A stretch of 64,000 nucleotides of DNA. Source: Hyparrhenia diplandra (lineage: Eukaryota > Streptophyta > Magnoliopsida > Poales > Poaceae). How positions within the stretch are numbered: the stretch's first letter is position 1; each line of letters starts with the position of its first letter. Below the pieces are notes generated by a model. The model was given only the letters and a program-made list of their open reading frames with translations, searched no databases and was not told where the DNA came from. Below are positions 10,642-21,685 of this stretch, piece after piece. The translations under genes and the position numbers were made by a program. The DNA lies in assembly GCA_015847255.1 (NCBI GenBank), contig JADLZK010007672.1, forward strand, positions 47,203 to 111,202, given 5' to 3'.

Positions 10642-11687
10642 TCTCTACAATATAAAAAGGATGAAAATAAGACTTTTTTACAAAGGCGGTAAAAAACTCT
10701 GCGCTCGGTCGCTCCGCCCCCCGAGATCCAAGTCTCGCTCCGTCGCTCCGCACCCCATGTGATCCTTCGCTCCGTCCCGCCCGGCAATTCCTCGATGATC
10801 ACGCAATCCCTTCCTCCACCCACTGCAGCAATCATGTCGCAAAAATTCGGACCCCTCGTGAGAAATTCGGCCAACAAGCTCACGGTTTCCTCTCCTCGCT
10901 TTGCCTTCTTTAACCGCCGCCACGCCCTGCTCCTACCTGTCCGCCGCCACCGAGCTCCAATCCCCGAGCCACGCCGGCGTCAATTGGCGCTGCTCCGCCC
11001 CAACGGCATCGCCGATCCCTCCTCCCCGCAGCATAGATACTCCCTGTCGCAGCACATCCAATCTCCGCTCTTTCCCAACCATGGCAAGCGAGATGCGCCG
11101 CCGGTCTCTGCCACCACTCCTACGTCTTCGAGCACATCTACTTCACGCTGCCCAACTCGGTGTTCTCCAACGCCGTCCACGGCGCGCCGCACCGCCTTCC
11201 GGCAGCTGGACGAGGAGTCCCCACCCCGAGCCGACATCGTCATCCCGATGCTCGACTCAGCTTCTACGCCGCACTTTCGGGTTCGCGTGCGGTGTCGTCG
11301 GGCTCGATTTCCAGCCGGGGCCTCATCCACTGTGACTACAATGGCTGCAGCTTCATCCGGCCGACGCAGGCGATCCGGGACCTCGTCGTGAAGCTGAAAC
11401 TCGCCCCTGTGCGCGGCGTAATCACCGGAAAGAGCGTTGTGGTCGTGGGCGACTCACCTGGTGCACGACAGTACCTCGAGCAAGACCGCGCGGCTCCTCC
11501 GGGCGCCCGACGCTGGCGTGGGAGGTGCAGAAGCGGATCGCGAGCCTTTGCGCGAACTTTTGCGTTTTGAATTAAATGTCAGTTTAATGTCGCTATTTCA
11601 TTTAACAATATGGTTATCTTATCATGCGACCATTTGTTTTTAGTAAAAAAAAAATTATCCCGTAGCAACGCACGGGCACGATACTAG
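10642..11687 (+). mobile_element. Non-autonomous Helitron with a captured gene fragment
   Basis: The 5' end begins TCTCTACAATATAAAAAGG after an A, the form seen in grass Helitrons. The 3' end has the hairpin CCCGTAGCAACGCACGGG (11659-11676) followed by CACGATACTAG ending at 11687, that is CTRR, and then a T. Insertion between A and T without target duplication is the Helitron rule. The 1,046-bp element encodes no Rep/helicase and carries a GC-rich insert with a recognisable piece of amidophosphoribosyltransferase (separate entry). It is mobile only if an autonomous Helitron supplies RepHel. Confidence 0.72.
11121..11556 (+). pseudogene. Captured amidophosphoribosyltransferase (PurF/ATase) fragment
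   Basis: Translation in shifting plus-strand frames gives YVFEHIYFTLPNSVF, then DEESPPRADIVIPMLDS, then SFYAALSGSRA, GLIHCDYNGCSFIRPTQAIR and KLKLAPVRGVITGKSVVVV. These follow, in order, the conserved phosphoribosyltransferase half of glutamine PRPP amidotransferase, first enzyme of de novo purine synthesis (plastid in plants). At least two frameshifts break it. The PRPP-binding loop, normally VVVVDDS followed by VRGTTS, reads VVVVGDSP here and then shifts frame. A trace of SSK.ARLLR and AGV.EV continues to about 11556. The glutaminase half is absent. It is a dead capture inside the Helitron, not a functional gene. Confidence 0.82.
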
Positions 11688-12160
11688 TCTAAACAAAAAT
11701 CTATACTGGAACATGCTGCAAATTGTAGGTCAGTTAAGTCATCATTTTTTATTTTTACCGCAAACTACCAAGGGGACAGATTACCCGCCTCGATACTATT
11801 GATTATCGGCCGCCTCGTTTTTAAGGAACAAGACAAACCCTGTCATGTGTTTAATTTTGGATTAAATTAAAATGAATAAAGCAGCCCCAACTAGATTGTG
11901 GCAAATCTACAAATACATCAAAGAGAAAGATAAAAACTAGAACACTGAGGCACGAGAACTCTTCGACAACACCCTCAAGGGAGGTGGATGACAACATAAC
12001 GTAATCATCATTAGACAAGCAACTACAACTGAAGCCGCAGGATCTTGGCATTGGGTTGAACAGCAACAGGCCGACCATGGAGATGTAGCAGCAAGAGGTT
12101 CTTGAGTGATGCCTTCAACAAGGATGTCTTTATCACTAATATATAGCTCAAACTAGTCTC
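11688..12160. other. Intergenic between the Helitron and duplicated unit A
   Basis: AT-rich, no supported gene. Homology to the second unit starts abruptly at 12161. Confidence 0.5.
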
Positions 12161-12760
12161 GGCCGAGATTGCCAGTGCTCCCATTGACCCACCCGTGCAC
12201 GACAGAGCATCGGTGAGCATCTGTGCCACGACGGAGGGAGAGGTGCCGGTCGCTGCCACACCACGCGGAACCATTCCCGTACTCACCCGCAATGGTGGGA
12301 GGCATGCACAAGCAAGCATCCATGCCTCTCCATGGAGAGGGGGTTCAGTCTCTGCCACCACGCAGTAGAACCAGGTAAAAACTCAGTCAAGGTTTGTAAA
12401 ATCATACATCTTAGTTTATGTTGGCGCTTACGACACTCCTTCTCATAAAAAAAAAAACTTATGACACTCCTGGGTGTTTTCTGGGCCTATATTGGATTGT
12501 TCTCTTATATATGCTGAGGAAATTTGTCAGTTCATAATTAATTAAAATATCCATATATCACATAATAAAATTGTAACAAAATGATTCAAACCATAATTAA
12601 CTAAATATACTATAACATTAAAACTGATAGACATGGTGAGATGAATCCTTTGTTCCACCTGTTTTGTGACGATCTTTTGTTGAAATTTCTAGTTTGTGAT
12701 GGCTTTTCGCATCAAGTCAAAAGATAACGGACTCATAAACGCTAAGTGGCACCGTTTCAT

Positions 12761-13061
12761 TTTTTTTTTGAGATTACACAGCACAACACAGGACGCTCAA
12801 CACGCACGCACACTCACCCCTATGAACACACGCACGCAAACCCTACCCCTATTAGCACCTTCAAAGAACTGAGCCGACAAATCTTGAAGTTCCAAAGTCA
12901 CTGGCGGGCGCCATCGCTATCGACGGGACGTCGCCTACCACTTAATGCATAGCACCGGAAAATCCTGAAATAAATTCAGGATAAAGTGTCACACCCAAGA
13001 TTTGAACCCTGGGTGGGAGCCCCCCAACCAATGGCCTTTGCCATTGCACCGTGAGCCCCTT
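12761..13061 (-). mobile_element. tRNA-derived SINE (unit A copy)
   Basis: On the minus strand the element starts AAGGGGCTCACGGTGCAATGGC, has a B-box-like GGTTCAAATC (12999-13008 complement) and ends in CTCAAAAAAAAA (poly(T) at 12761-12769 on plus). Flanks carry an imperfect 13-bp duplication: ggcaccgtttcat before the poly(T) and gacaccgcttcat after 13061. The Pol III promoter boxes, A-tail and target duplication identify a plant tRNA-type SINE of about 300 bp. Confidence 0.75.
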
Positions 13062-13486
13062 GACACCGCTTCATTTAATTAGGGAGTCAAAGCTAAGATA
13101 AAATCTTGATTGATAGAATTTTGGAGAATAAGCTAGATAATTCTTGGACCAGCAATGCGTCCCAGGGACAAATCCATCGACATCCAACTCAAAGTCTCGT
13201 TCATGCGCATGCTTCAATCTTGCTTCAATCTTCATCAAGTCAACCTACTGTTGTGTCAGCCTCAAATTCCTGGTATACTATTTTTTTTCGTCAATTCTGA
13301 TGGATTCTTACACAGAAAAACTAGATCTCAATCTCAGTTGATGAATTGACCCATTGTCTGCATCGCGATGTAACTTAGTACAGCGCCGTCCAGGTTCATC
13401 GTAGAAATATATTGTTTCTAAGACAGACATGACCCACCTTTAAGACACAGACACCACTCTATATGAAGTTTCTTTGGTCATGTTCA

Positions 13487-13490
<4 letters not shown>

Positions 13491-13548
<58 letters not shown>
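13491..13548. repeat. (AT)n microsatellite
   Basis: Uninterrupted AT dinucleotide run of 58 bp. The equivalent site in unit B has been split by two transposable elements (35916-43120). Confidence 0.95.
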
Positions 13549-13551
<3 letters not shown>

Positions 13552-13876
13552 GTTGCGCATGCAGTGATGTTTCTTATGATGTTGCCTCGGTCAAATTCTA
13601 TATGAAGTTGCCTCGGTCTGCATTTTGTTGTTCAATTCAGGAGTGGAGGAAGGGTTATATATGCCTTCTTTGTATATGGCCATTAAGTTAGAGCTAAAAT
13701 ACATAGTTCCGTTTAGGGCAACTTCTCGACTGACTTATGAACATTTGGTCATGAAGCCCATCGAACTTGAAGTTAAAAAAGTCAAACGTCTTGTAAATTG
13801 GAATGAAGGGAGCACGTGGACTTAACTATATTCTTTTTCGTGCCACGTGATATGCATGTCGCTCGCTCATCGCATA

Positions 13877-14181
13877 CTCCCTCTAAATTTGAAAAGAAAG
13901 ACGTTTAGAAAATTAGAAGACGAGGGGGTATAGTGGAGATGAATGGGAAGATAGAAAAAGCGACACGGTCTCTAAAAAATAACTTTTACTTGTATTTTGT
14001 ATAAAAATATTTATTGAAAAGTTATATATGTATATTTTTATGAAACTAATTTTCAAGACAAATCTATTGATATGATTTTCACGTTTCTAAACTCAACGAT
14101 TTACAAGTTATTAATGATTTATGTTCCCAATATTTGATCCAAACCTTATCCAAAACGTCTTCTTTTCCAATATGGAGGGAG
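13877..14181. mobile_element. Stowaway-like MITE (unit A copy)
   Basis: Flanked by TA on both sides (13875-13876 and 14182-14183). The ends CTCCCTCTAAATTTGAAAAGAA and, read inward, CTCCCTCCATATTGGAAAAGAA are inverted repeats continuing into GACGTTT. 305 bp, no coding capacity. The same element is at 43519-43821. Confidence 0.75.
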
Positions 14182-14375
14182 TATTAGATTTCAGTTGACC
14201 TTTAATTTTTTCTAAATCTATACTCCCTCCGGGCTGGTTTTAGAAGTCGTTCTGGGCATGGGCGGCAGCAGCAGAAAGGAAGTCGTTTTGGCGCTTGTGG
14301 CTAATTTTAGACGACGCTGCCCCTGGCGCTTAGACTCCCATGCATGCGGTGAATTAATAGTCACATCACATGCAT

Positions 14376-14736
14376 TTTTTTTTTGACAATAAAACGTGAT
14401 TATATTGATTAGCAGCACGAGGCTGCAAGCACGATTACATCGTTGATTCTTACATTTTGGAGTGCCTCAATGAACGGGCACCCATGAGCATGACTTGGAT
14501 TAACACAGAATCCATTATAGTCGACTTGTGACTCCTGAAAACCAACTAGGCTTTGCCTCGCTAAAGAATCAGCCATCTGGTTTGAAGACCTATCAATTCT
14601 GAACACCTTGGCTTGCGAACCTGCTAGGGACCGTAGGAGAAGCTCGGTGAAGGGCTTGATTCTCCAGTCCGGCGGGTTCACTGTGTCGTTGCTGTTGATG
14701 AAGTTGGTAAGTATCTGATTGTCGGAAAGTATGATG
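14376..14736 (-). mobile_element. 5'-truncated LINE with RNase H-like coding remnant (unit A copy)
   Basis: The 361-bp insert is flanked by the perfect 13-bp direct repeat acatcacatgcat (14363-14375 and 14737-14749). It has a poly(T) on the plus strand at its left edge, that is a poly(A) tail on the minus strand. The minus-strand frame contains LSDNQILTNFIN, PDWRIKPFTELLL and IDRSSNQMADSLARQSL, the pattern of the C-terminal RNase H-like (RVT_3) domain of plant LINEs. A short 3' fragment with a tail and target duplication is the normal result of aborted reverse transcription. No activity is expected. Confidence 0.8.
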
Positions 14737-15104
14737 ACATCACATGCATTGGTGTCGTCCAAAACCCTAGAAAACATTTGGTTAAATTATTGATGCCTCC
14801 GGACCTCCGGTCACGTATTATATTCCGATGTTTGGTCAACCAGTGAAATAACGGCGCCTTTTGGTCGTCTAGGAAGTCATGCGTCCGGTGCCGGCTCCTT
14901 TCGGCAAGTAAAATAAAATATATGCTACACGTGCGTTGGTTGGTTGCGTTCAACCTCGTGCAATCGCGATCGACGACTGCATGCGTGCAGGTTTTACTGA
15001 GATTGTGCCTTGATCTGATGACAGCGACTGCATGGAAGCTGCTCCCATATATATGGCCATATTCATGTACTGAAAAAAATGTCAAGTAATGTGTCTCCAT
15101 CTAG

Positions 15105-15165
15105 TTTTTTTTAGATAAGGGAACAAAATTCCAGCCTCTACCTTTCGAAAATGGTACACAGCTGA
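15105..15165 (-). mobile_element. 61-bp retroposon tail with target duplication (unit A copy)
   Basis: A 61-bp insert starting with eight T (poly(A) on minus) is bounded by the 9-bp repeat tccatctag at 15096-15104 and 15166-15174. The AGATAAGGGAACAAAATTCC stretch next to the tail looks like a LINE 3' end. It is an extreme 5' truncation, shared with unit B (44748-44808). Confidence 0.6.
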
Positions 15166-15543
15166 TCCATCTAGTTGTAATACTTAGTTTAATAAATATT
15201 TAAGACCTAAATGAATTCAAATGAAAAAAAAATGTCCTCGATTGTACTATATATAACTTTGATTTAGGTGGCTTCTTTATCCAAGGTCATTTTTGAAAAA
15301 AAAATTAAGTTTTTAGAACAAAAGTTTCGGTCAAACATTTTCAAATGAAAAGGGTCATCGACTACAAAGTTGTAGAATTATGACAATAAAACTTATCTTC
15401 ATCTAACTTGATTTCTTAAAAAGTTTCAAATTTTTATCATGTTTGCACCTATCTTAGAGCAAGTCTAGCAAGAGAAATGCTATCAAACTTGCTACTACTC
15501 CCTTCGTCCCATAAAACATGCAATTCTCGCCTCCAACGGCCCC

Positions 15544-16151
15544 TAAGAGCATCTCCAAGAGATATCGTATAATAAAGCAAGAGTTGCGCTTTGATATCCT
15601 AAAACACTAGCTATTTTGTAAAAAAATAGAACTCCACAAAAAGCAAGAGTCATCCAACAGACTTGCTATTTTTTATCTTCTATTTAGAAATTTGCCATGT
15701 CACCAACTAACCAACCTATTCCTGGCCACGGGAAGGATCTCGCATCTTGGACATGCTGATGTGGCCAGCAGTTTCGCTTCTTTATTTGATGAGCGGCGTT
15801 CCAGGGATACCCAACTTGCTGTTTTAGCAAATGAGATAGCATATTTGTTGCTCAAAAATGCCAAATATAGTATGCATAACCAGAATAGCCACTCTCTTGG
15901 AGTTGCTCTAATCGGCAATGCTATCCCGTGAGCCTCGCGAGCTAAATTTGGATAGTTGATATGCCTTCTATATATATTGGTGTATGTGACGCTCAAACTA
16001 GTGTCATGTTAGCATGCTCCAAAATCCATTACTTTTTTTCTCGGACATATAACTAGTCTGTTGGATTATGGAGAAAAAGAATTTTATGGAGTTGATAGCT
16101 AAATGAAGATATAGAACATGAAATGTAGAATACCTCTTGGAGATGCACTAA
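15544..16151. mobile_element. 602-bp TIR element with TAA duplication (unit A copy)
   Basis: GAGCATCTCCAAGAGA at 15547 is mirrored by GTGCATCTCCAAGAGG read inward from 16148, with TAA flanking both sides (15544-15546 and 16149-16151). The 3-bp TAA and terminal inverted repeats suggest a PIF/Harbinger-type MITE. No coding domain is seen. Unit B has the same element at 45185-45784. Confidence 0.55.
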
Positions 16152-16751
16152 GATATGGGGCCAAATTGCCAACTAAAAATTTATTTCTGGAGATAGGTAG
16201 AATGTGTAACCACCGTGTGGTTGGGCTTTCCAACCTCCTCTAGAAATAGAAGGTATTTCTAGAGACTGGCTGAACTTTCCAGCTACCTTTAAAAATAGTA
16301 GGTTTCTACCAATATAGAACTATAGAACAATTTTTAGAGACAATTCTTGATAGAGCCGTTTCTTGATTAAAATGGAGGCGCTTATAAAAATGGTTTTTGT
16401 ACTACTCTTTTGTGTCTGCCATGCCTTAGCTTCACTCCAGGAGTCATCTTCAGGGGAAAAAAAAGGTTACGTACTTTCTACCACGTACGGCCACAAGTGG
16501 TACATAGTTTAACCCTTGTAGAAAATTCAATTCAGGTTAAGTGTTAACCTCACTCGTTGACGACAGTATTTACCCATGTAGCAGCACATGCGATGGTTCA
16601 TCAGATGCAAACGCTGACTGCTCAATAGCCAGCGAAATTTCTTACTGACTCACCAACTTGATTGTTACGGTTCGTTGAATTCTATCCTAGTCAAAACAAG
16701 GCCGGCATCGTTGACCGTTGCTCTGGGCAAATATACCTAGGAATGGTGGAT

Positions 16752-17204
16752 GCATATATGTGAGCCAAAGTGATCAGATAAAACGTGATAATTTTGAGTT
16801 TTTGATTGATCAACTGACATATATATGACCGGAGAAATAGAGCGGACATACACAATAATTTTGTACGGCTTACATTCGCTAAGGCGCCTCCGGCGCTAAG
16901 TTTTGATAGGGATTGCAGTAATATCATGTTCTATAGCGTGTGTCATTCATTACTATGACGTCTTGTATCGCAGGATCCCCGCTATGTCTTTACTCCACGG
17001 CCTCGAGGGCTTACCGGCCCTCTCGGCCTTAAAGCGAATGGCTTATATTCGCTAAGGCGCCTCCAGCGCTAAGTTCTGATAGGGATTCCAGTAATGTCAT
17101 GCATATATGTGAGCCAAATTGATCAGACAAAACGTGATAATTTTGAGTTTTTGATTGATCGACTGACATATGACCGGAGAAATAGAGCGGACATACACAA
17201 TAAT
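16752..17204. repeat. Direct repeat pairs arranged A-B-B-A
   Basis: Block A (16752-16858, GCATATATGTGAGCCAAA... to ACACAATAAT) recurs at 17101-17204. Block B (16867-16927, containing TAAGGCGCCTCCGGCGCTAAG) recurs at 17038-17100. All are in the same orientation, which gives A-B-spacer-B-A. The copies differ by several substitutions, so the event predates the large duplication; unit B shows the same layout. Confidence 0.7.
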
Positions 17205-17213
17205 GCTTCTACT

Positions 17214-17284
17214 TGTACGTCTTCTTCTTTTTTTCTTATTATTCTCTCATTTTCTTCTTTCTTCTTTTTTTTTTTTTTTTTGAG
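17214..17284. repeat. CTT/T-rich low-complexity tract
   Basis: Pyrimidine-rich CTTCTT and poly(T) tract. It is shorter in unit B (46861-46910). Confidence 0.8.
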
Positions 17285-17483
17285 TAACTTTTCTTCTTCT
17301 CCTTTGTGCATGGTAAAATTTGAAGGATCGCTGGAGCCTGCCCTTAACGAAAATTACACCCTAGGTCATGTTCCCAACATCATAAAAAAGGTACAAAATA
17401 GCAACCACCGTTGAGGTTCTGAATCGGATTTTCTTTTCCAAATCATATGTTTTTTTTAGGAAAACTGGAGGGGTTCACACCTG

Positions 17484-17807
17484 ATGAGCCCATGGCTCGG
17501 CAAAATAATTCGGCTGGCAATTTCTTGGATGGGAGTAAGGATTTTTATCGTTTCAGATGGTAAAAATAATCTTAAAGCTTATTCGTCTATAAAACTTTGT
17601 GCATTCTCTTTGGATGTGAAGCAAATGATAAATGATAGAATTATAGACACTATGGTTGCTTTGCCGGTCAAGCTAATATTTCAAGGGGACAAATTTCGTA
17701 AGAAAATAGAAGCAACCAAGGAATGGAATTCTACTCAATCTGATCATATGCCTTCTCGTGAGATGATGAGATCAGATGGTAATCAAGGAGTGCTTGCATG
17801 CGCTTGA
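17484..17807 (+). other. Unrecognised open frame (107 codons), shared with unit B
   Basis: The frame contains SDGKNNLKAYSSIKL, CAFSLDVKQMINDRI and ALPVKLIFQGDKF. The unit B counterpart (47096-47371) keeps this core, but a one-base difference near 17548 gives it another N-terminus (MARQNNSAGNF). Composition is protein-like, yet I recognise no family. The duplicates are too similar for conservation to count as evidence. It may be an exon remnant of a transposon; the sequence just downstream (17900-18300) looks like a GC-richer leader. Confidence 0.2.
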
Positions 17808-18299
17808 GCGTGTCGTAGTTAGCATGCATTCTATTTTTAGTAATCCCAAATAAGGTTGTGGCCTGCGTGCCTTCTGGTCTGTATGGTGTCGAGGCCTGCG
17901 TGCCTTATAAAGTAGGCCTGCATGCGATGGAGGAGATAGGTTGAATTTTATTTGTGGAGTTATTCCCTTCGGCCGCCGCCGCTCGTGAAGAACCCTAGCG
18001 GGTGTTTGTCCGGATCCTCATGGATTTGTGTTAGTGCGTGATCGAGGATTGATCCTTGGGCTCGTGCTGGAGTTGATTCAATTCCCCATCTTCTGATCGT
18101 GGTCGTCGAGGCTGCGGGTGGAAGAGTTTATCAAGGTTCGGATTGCAGTTTTTGTAAGCCGATCCCTCTATTTATCGCTGCTACTTTGAGTTCAATAATC
18201 AGAGAGTTATTTGGTGTCGTCGAAGATACATTTATCTATCATATTAATGATATTGCTACTGCCGATTGATCTCTCGTAATACATCTGGTTTATACGTCA

Positions 18300-19323
18300 G
18301 TGCTGCTTCTTGTGTCCGACGTCAAGCTAGATTGAATTCGTGGTGTTCTCTTGCTATTTGCGTACTTGTATCAGGAGTGTGCTATTCACTAGTTGGCTAA
18401 ATATTTTAATCTGAATTGTCTCGAGGGAGATTACCATCATATATTGTGTTATTGTTCCTGAATTAGTTTGGAAAGTGACGTGTGCAAACTGCTGTTATTT
18501 GGCTCCATCCGAGACCTGCTTTTGTTGAATAGATGTGAATTGAGATTGGTCAGACTTGCAACCATATACATAATACTGTCGAGAATATAATTGCCCCTTT
18601 TCTGATTACTTGTGGTAACTGAGGGAATTATATTGCTGAAGCTATTTATTCATATAAAATTCAGAAAATTTATATCCAATTTACCTTGTACCGTGAAAGA
18701 TTGGGAAATTATTCGGGACAGCATAGGCGTGTCCTTATCAGCACCCCTACAACACATTTATTTAAAATAAAAAAGAAGTTACATTTTACAAAACTAGAAG
18801 AAGCATGCAAGCAACACAAGGCGGGTAGATGTATATGCAATGCATTTGTGCTCACTATGCGTTGCTAGCACCCATGTCAAATTGAGAATTAAAATCTATA
18901 GATGGATAGGTTCCATCACAAGAAGCCTTACCAGCTAATTTAAGTTCACAAAGTTTAGAACCACCTGCCAAGTCACGCATTGACAATATCACTACATAAA
19001 TGACTTTTTAGAGGCATGTCACTTCTTTTGGAGAGGCAATTATCATTTTGGCCGCCCATAGAATTGACATTTGACGGACTTAGCTACCGAATCACCACTA
19101 AAAATATATTTCTACTACCAGTTAGTAATGTTGATCACACCTGAAATTGCTTCCATTCTCATGCTGATATGCAGAGTTCTGATATGTTTGATCAATAGTC
19201 GGAGTTCTTTATATATTATGTCTGTTTGAATTTTTGAATTATCATATGCTGATATGCCTCACATTTTCAACATAGAGAAACAAATACATATCCTCCTTTA
19301 TATATACGAAATATGTCAATGCC
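18300..19323. other. Intergenic, 3' side of TDC copy 2
   Basis: AT-rich sequence with no supported gene, almost identical to 47900-48917 in unit B. Confidence 0.5.
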
Positions 19324-19329
19324 TTTATT
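19324..19329 (-). terminator. Putative poly(A) signal of TDC copy 2
   Basis: TTTATT on plus, AATAAA on the gene strand, about 115 bp beyond the TDC stop. The same signal is at 48918-48923 for copy 3. Confidence 0.35.
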
Positions 19330-19444
19330 ATTCCTCATTTTTGGGCAAAAACAACAATGAATAAAAATCTCAATCCAGGTATATATACAACTTGCATATA
19401 AATAATTTTAAAAAAATACTCTAGTAATATGCTTCTATGCAGTG

Positions 19445-20999
19445 CTATTCCGCAACCATGCGTTCCTTGATAATCTCAGTGGTGGTCTTGTTAATGAGCT
19501 CCCACGCGCTCCGGACATGCCTCTCCTCCTGCAGCGACGAACCCACGGAGAACCGCAGCACGAACCGGTCGCCGACCACTGTGTGCGCAAGGTACGCCTT
19601 CCCGGTCCTGTTGAGGCGCTCCATGAGCTCACGGTTGGCCTCGTCGGCGTCCTCCTCCGTCATGCCGCCACCATGGGCCTTGATCCTGAAGCACACAAGC
19701 GCGAAGTTCCTAGGCACGACGACCTCGAACCTCTCGTCGCCACGCACGGCATCCTCAAACATCTTGGCCATGGCGACGTCGCTCGGATGTGCTCCTGGAG
19801 CTTGGCGGCGCCATAGGTGCGCATGACCATCCAAAGCTTGAGCCCCCGGAAGCGACGGCCGACGCCGACTTGCATGTCCTTGAGGTCGGTGACGTTGCCG
19901 GACTCGCTGGCGTCGTTCTTGAGGTACTCCGGGTTCGTCTCCAGCGAGTCGGTGAGCCGGTGCGTGTCGCGCACCCACAGGCACGTGCAGTCCAGGCACG
20001 TGAGCAGCCATTTGTGCGGGCTCATGCTGATCGAGTCAATGCGCTCGACGCCGTCGAGGTGGTGCCGGAACTCCGGGCAGATGCAGGCGCTGCCGGCGTA
20101 CGCCGCATCGACGTGCACCCACGCGTTGAACACGGCGGCGACGTCGGCGATTGCTCCGACAGGGTCGACGGCGTTGGACGACGTGGTGCCGACGGTTGCG
20201 CACACGTAGGTGGGCACGAGGCCGGCGTCGACGTCGGCCTGCATGATCTCGAGCAGCTTCGTCGGGTCGAGGGCGTAGTCCGTCTCAGGGCCGGTGGGGA
20301 TTGAGCGGATGTTAGCCGGGTCAAAGCCGGCGAGTCGGCACGCCTTGAAGAATGTGGAGTGCGTCTGATCCGCGGCGTACACAACCAAGCGCGGCAGGCC
20401 GGAGACGCCCTGGGAGCCACTCGGGCGCAGGGCGGCGTCACGCGCGGCGACGAGCGTGACGAGCATGGCCTCGCTGGTGGTGCCAAGAATGACGCCTCCA
20501 CCAGTGCCACGTCCTGCAGCGCCGGTGCGGTTCATGAAGGAGGACGGCAGGCGCAGGAGCTGCGCGAGCCAGTCGAGCGCGAGCACCTCCATCTCGGTGG
20601 CGGCGGGCGCGGCCTGCCACGTGAACCCGACGGTGTTCATGGCGGAGGCGATGAGGTCGCCGGCGATGGCCGCGGCGCTGTTGGTGGAGGGGAAGAATGA
20701 GAAGAAGTTGGGGCTGGCCCAGTGGGTCATCCCGGGACGACGGAGGCCCTGAGCTCCTTCATGGTGACGTCGAATGGGGCGGAGGACGTGGGCGGCGCGG
20801 ACCGCAGCTCGTTCCGCAGGTACCCCGGCTTGACGTCCGGCAGCACGGGTAGGGACTCGACGGACTTGTAGTAGTCGGAGATGAAGTCGACGGCCTTGTG
20901 GAGGTAGGACCGGACGTCGTCGGGGTTGAGCGGCTGGAAGCCGGTGGCGTCGTCGCCGAAGGCGGAGAATGCGGTAGGGTTGGTGTCCAAGCTGCCCAT
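19445..20999 (-). pseudogene. TDC: Tryptophan decarboxylase, copy 2, two frameshifts
   Basis: Full-length homologue of the intact gene, from ATG at 20999 (MGSLDTNPTAFSAF) to the TAG at 19445. The frame breaks after SVVPG near 20731-20733, where copy 3 has CCCC and this copy CCC. It breaks again after QEHIR near 19784, where copies 1 and 3 have CTCC and this one CTC. Between and around the breaks there is no stop codon. The PLP lysine (SMSPHKW), HVDAAYAG, the decarboxylase tyrosine (NPEYLKN) and the glycine before RRFRG are all kept. Without the two missing bases it would be 518 residues. As written, translation would end soon after residue 90. Either a very young pseudogene or a functional gene with base-calling errors; I favour the latter slightly. 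Confidence 0.85.
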
Positions 21000-21685
21000 T
21001 CTTGATTTCTTGTTAGGATCTTTGTTAGCTGATTCGCTAGCAGAGTCACTGAAGATCGAGCAAGCAGTGGTCGGTCAGTGGACGAAATGAAGAATTCGAA
21101 GCTGATCGATCGAGGCAGTCGATCGAGCTCTGAACTCCTTAGCTTGGGAGGGCTGTGTGGTTACTTTGGTGAGGAGAAGCTGGAGAGCTAGGGTTTGGCT
21201 ATATAGGGGCCGGAGGTAAGTGATGGCGTGAAGCGGCGTGGCGATGCCGGCGTTGCACGGGTCGTGGACGTGGATATTGGAGAGGTTGGTGAGAACGAAG
21301 CTGTAGATGAAGTGAGTCGACTCTCGACTTCGTCAGCCCCAAGGCTGTGGGAGAGTAGTCAAGCAGTCATGGTCTCACGGCATCTTTTATTTGGATGAAC
21401 GCAGTCATTCTCCAAGTCATCCGTAAGACAAGCATATATAGCATGCATAAAATTAGTACTAATTTAAATGTCTTTGGGGGACGTCAAGCTGCTGATTTGA
21501 CCCATCGTCTGCAGTCATGTCATGTAGTGTAACAAACGCTTTTGTCTGACTAGATCACACACATGCCATTTTTTGATGCTACAACTACAGTATGCTGATT
21601 AAATTAGTACTGAATTTGCCAAAAATTTTCAACAATATCTAAAAATATATGTACCTCCCTGCTCAAACATTAAAACAACAATCAT
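21000..21685 (-). promoter_or_regulatory. Upstream/promoter region of TDC copy 2
   Basis: TATA-like CTATATAG at 21199-21206 (gene strand) lies about 200 bp before the ATG. The region, including the GGACGTCAAGC block near 21480, is shared with 50595-51215 (copy 3). Most of it is also shared with 52497-53110, where no coding region follows. It is unlike the promoter of the intact copy at 4.5 kb. Confidence 0.65.

Noticed and set aside
14409..14777. 123-codon minus-strand frame as a host RNase H gene
   Set aside because: The target duplication shows the coding part is a 361-bp LINE insertion. The first residues come from flanking DNA.
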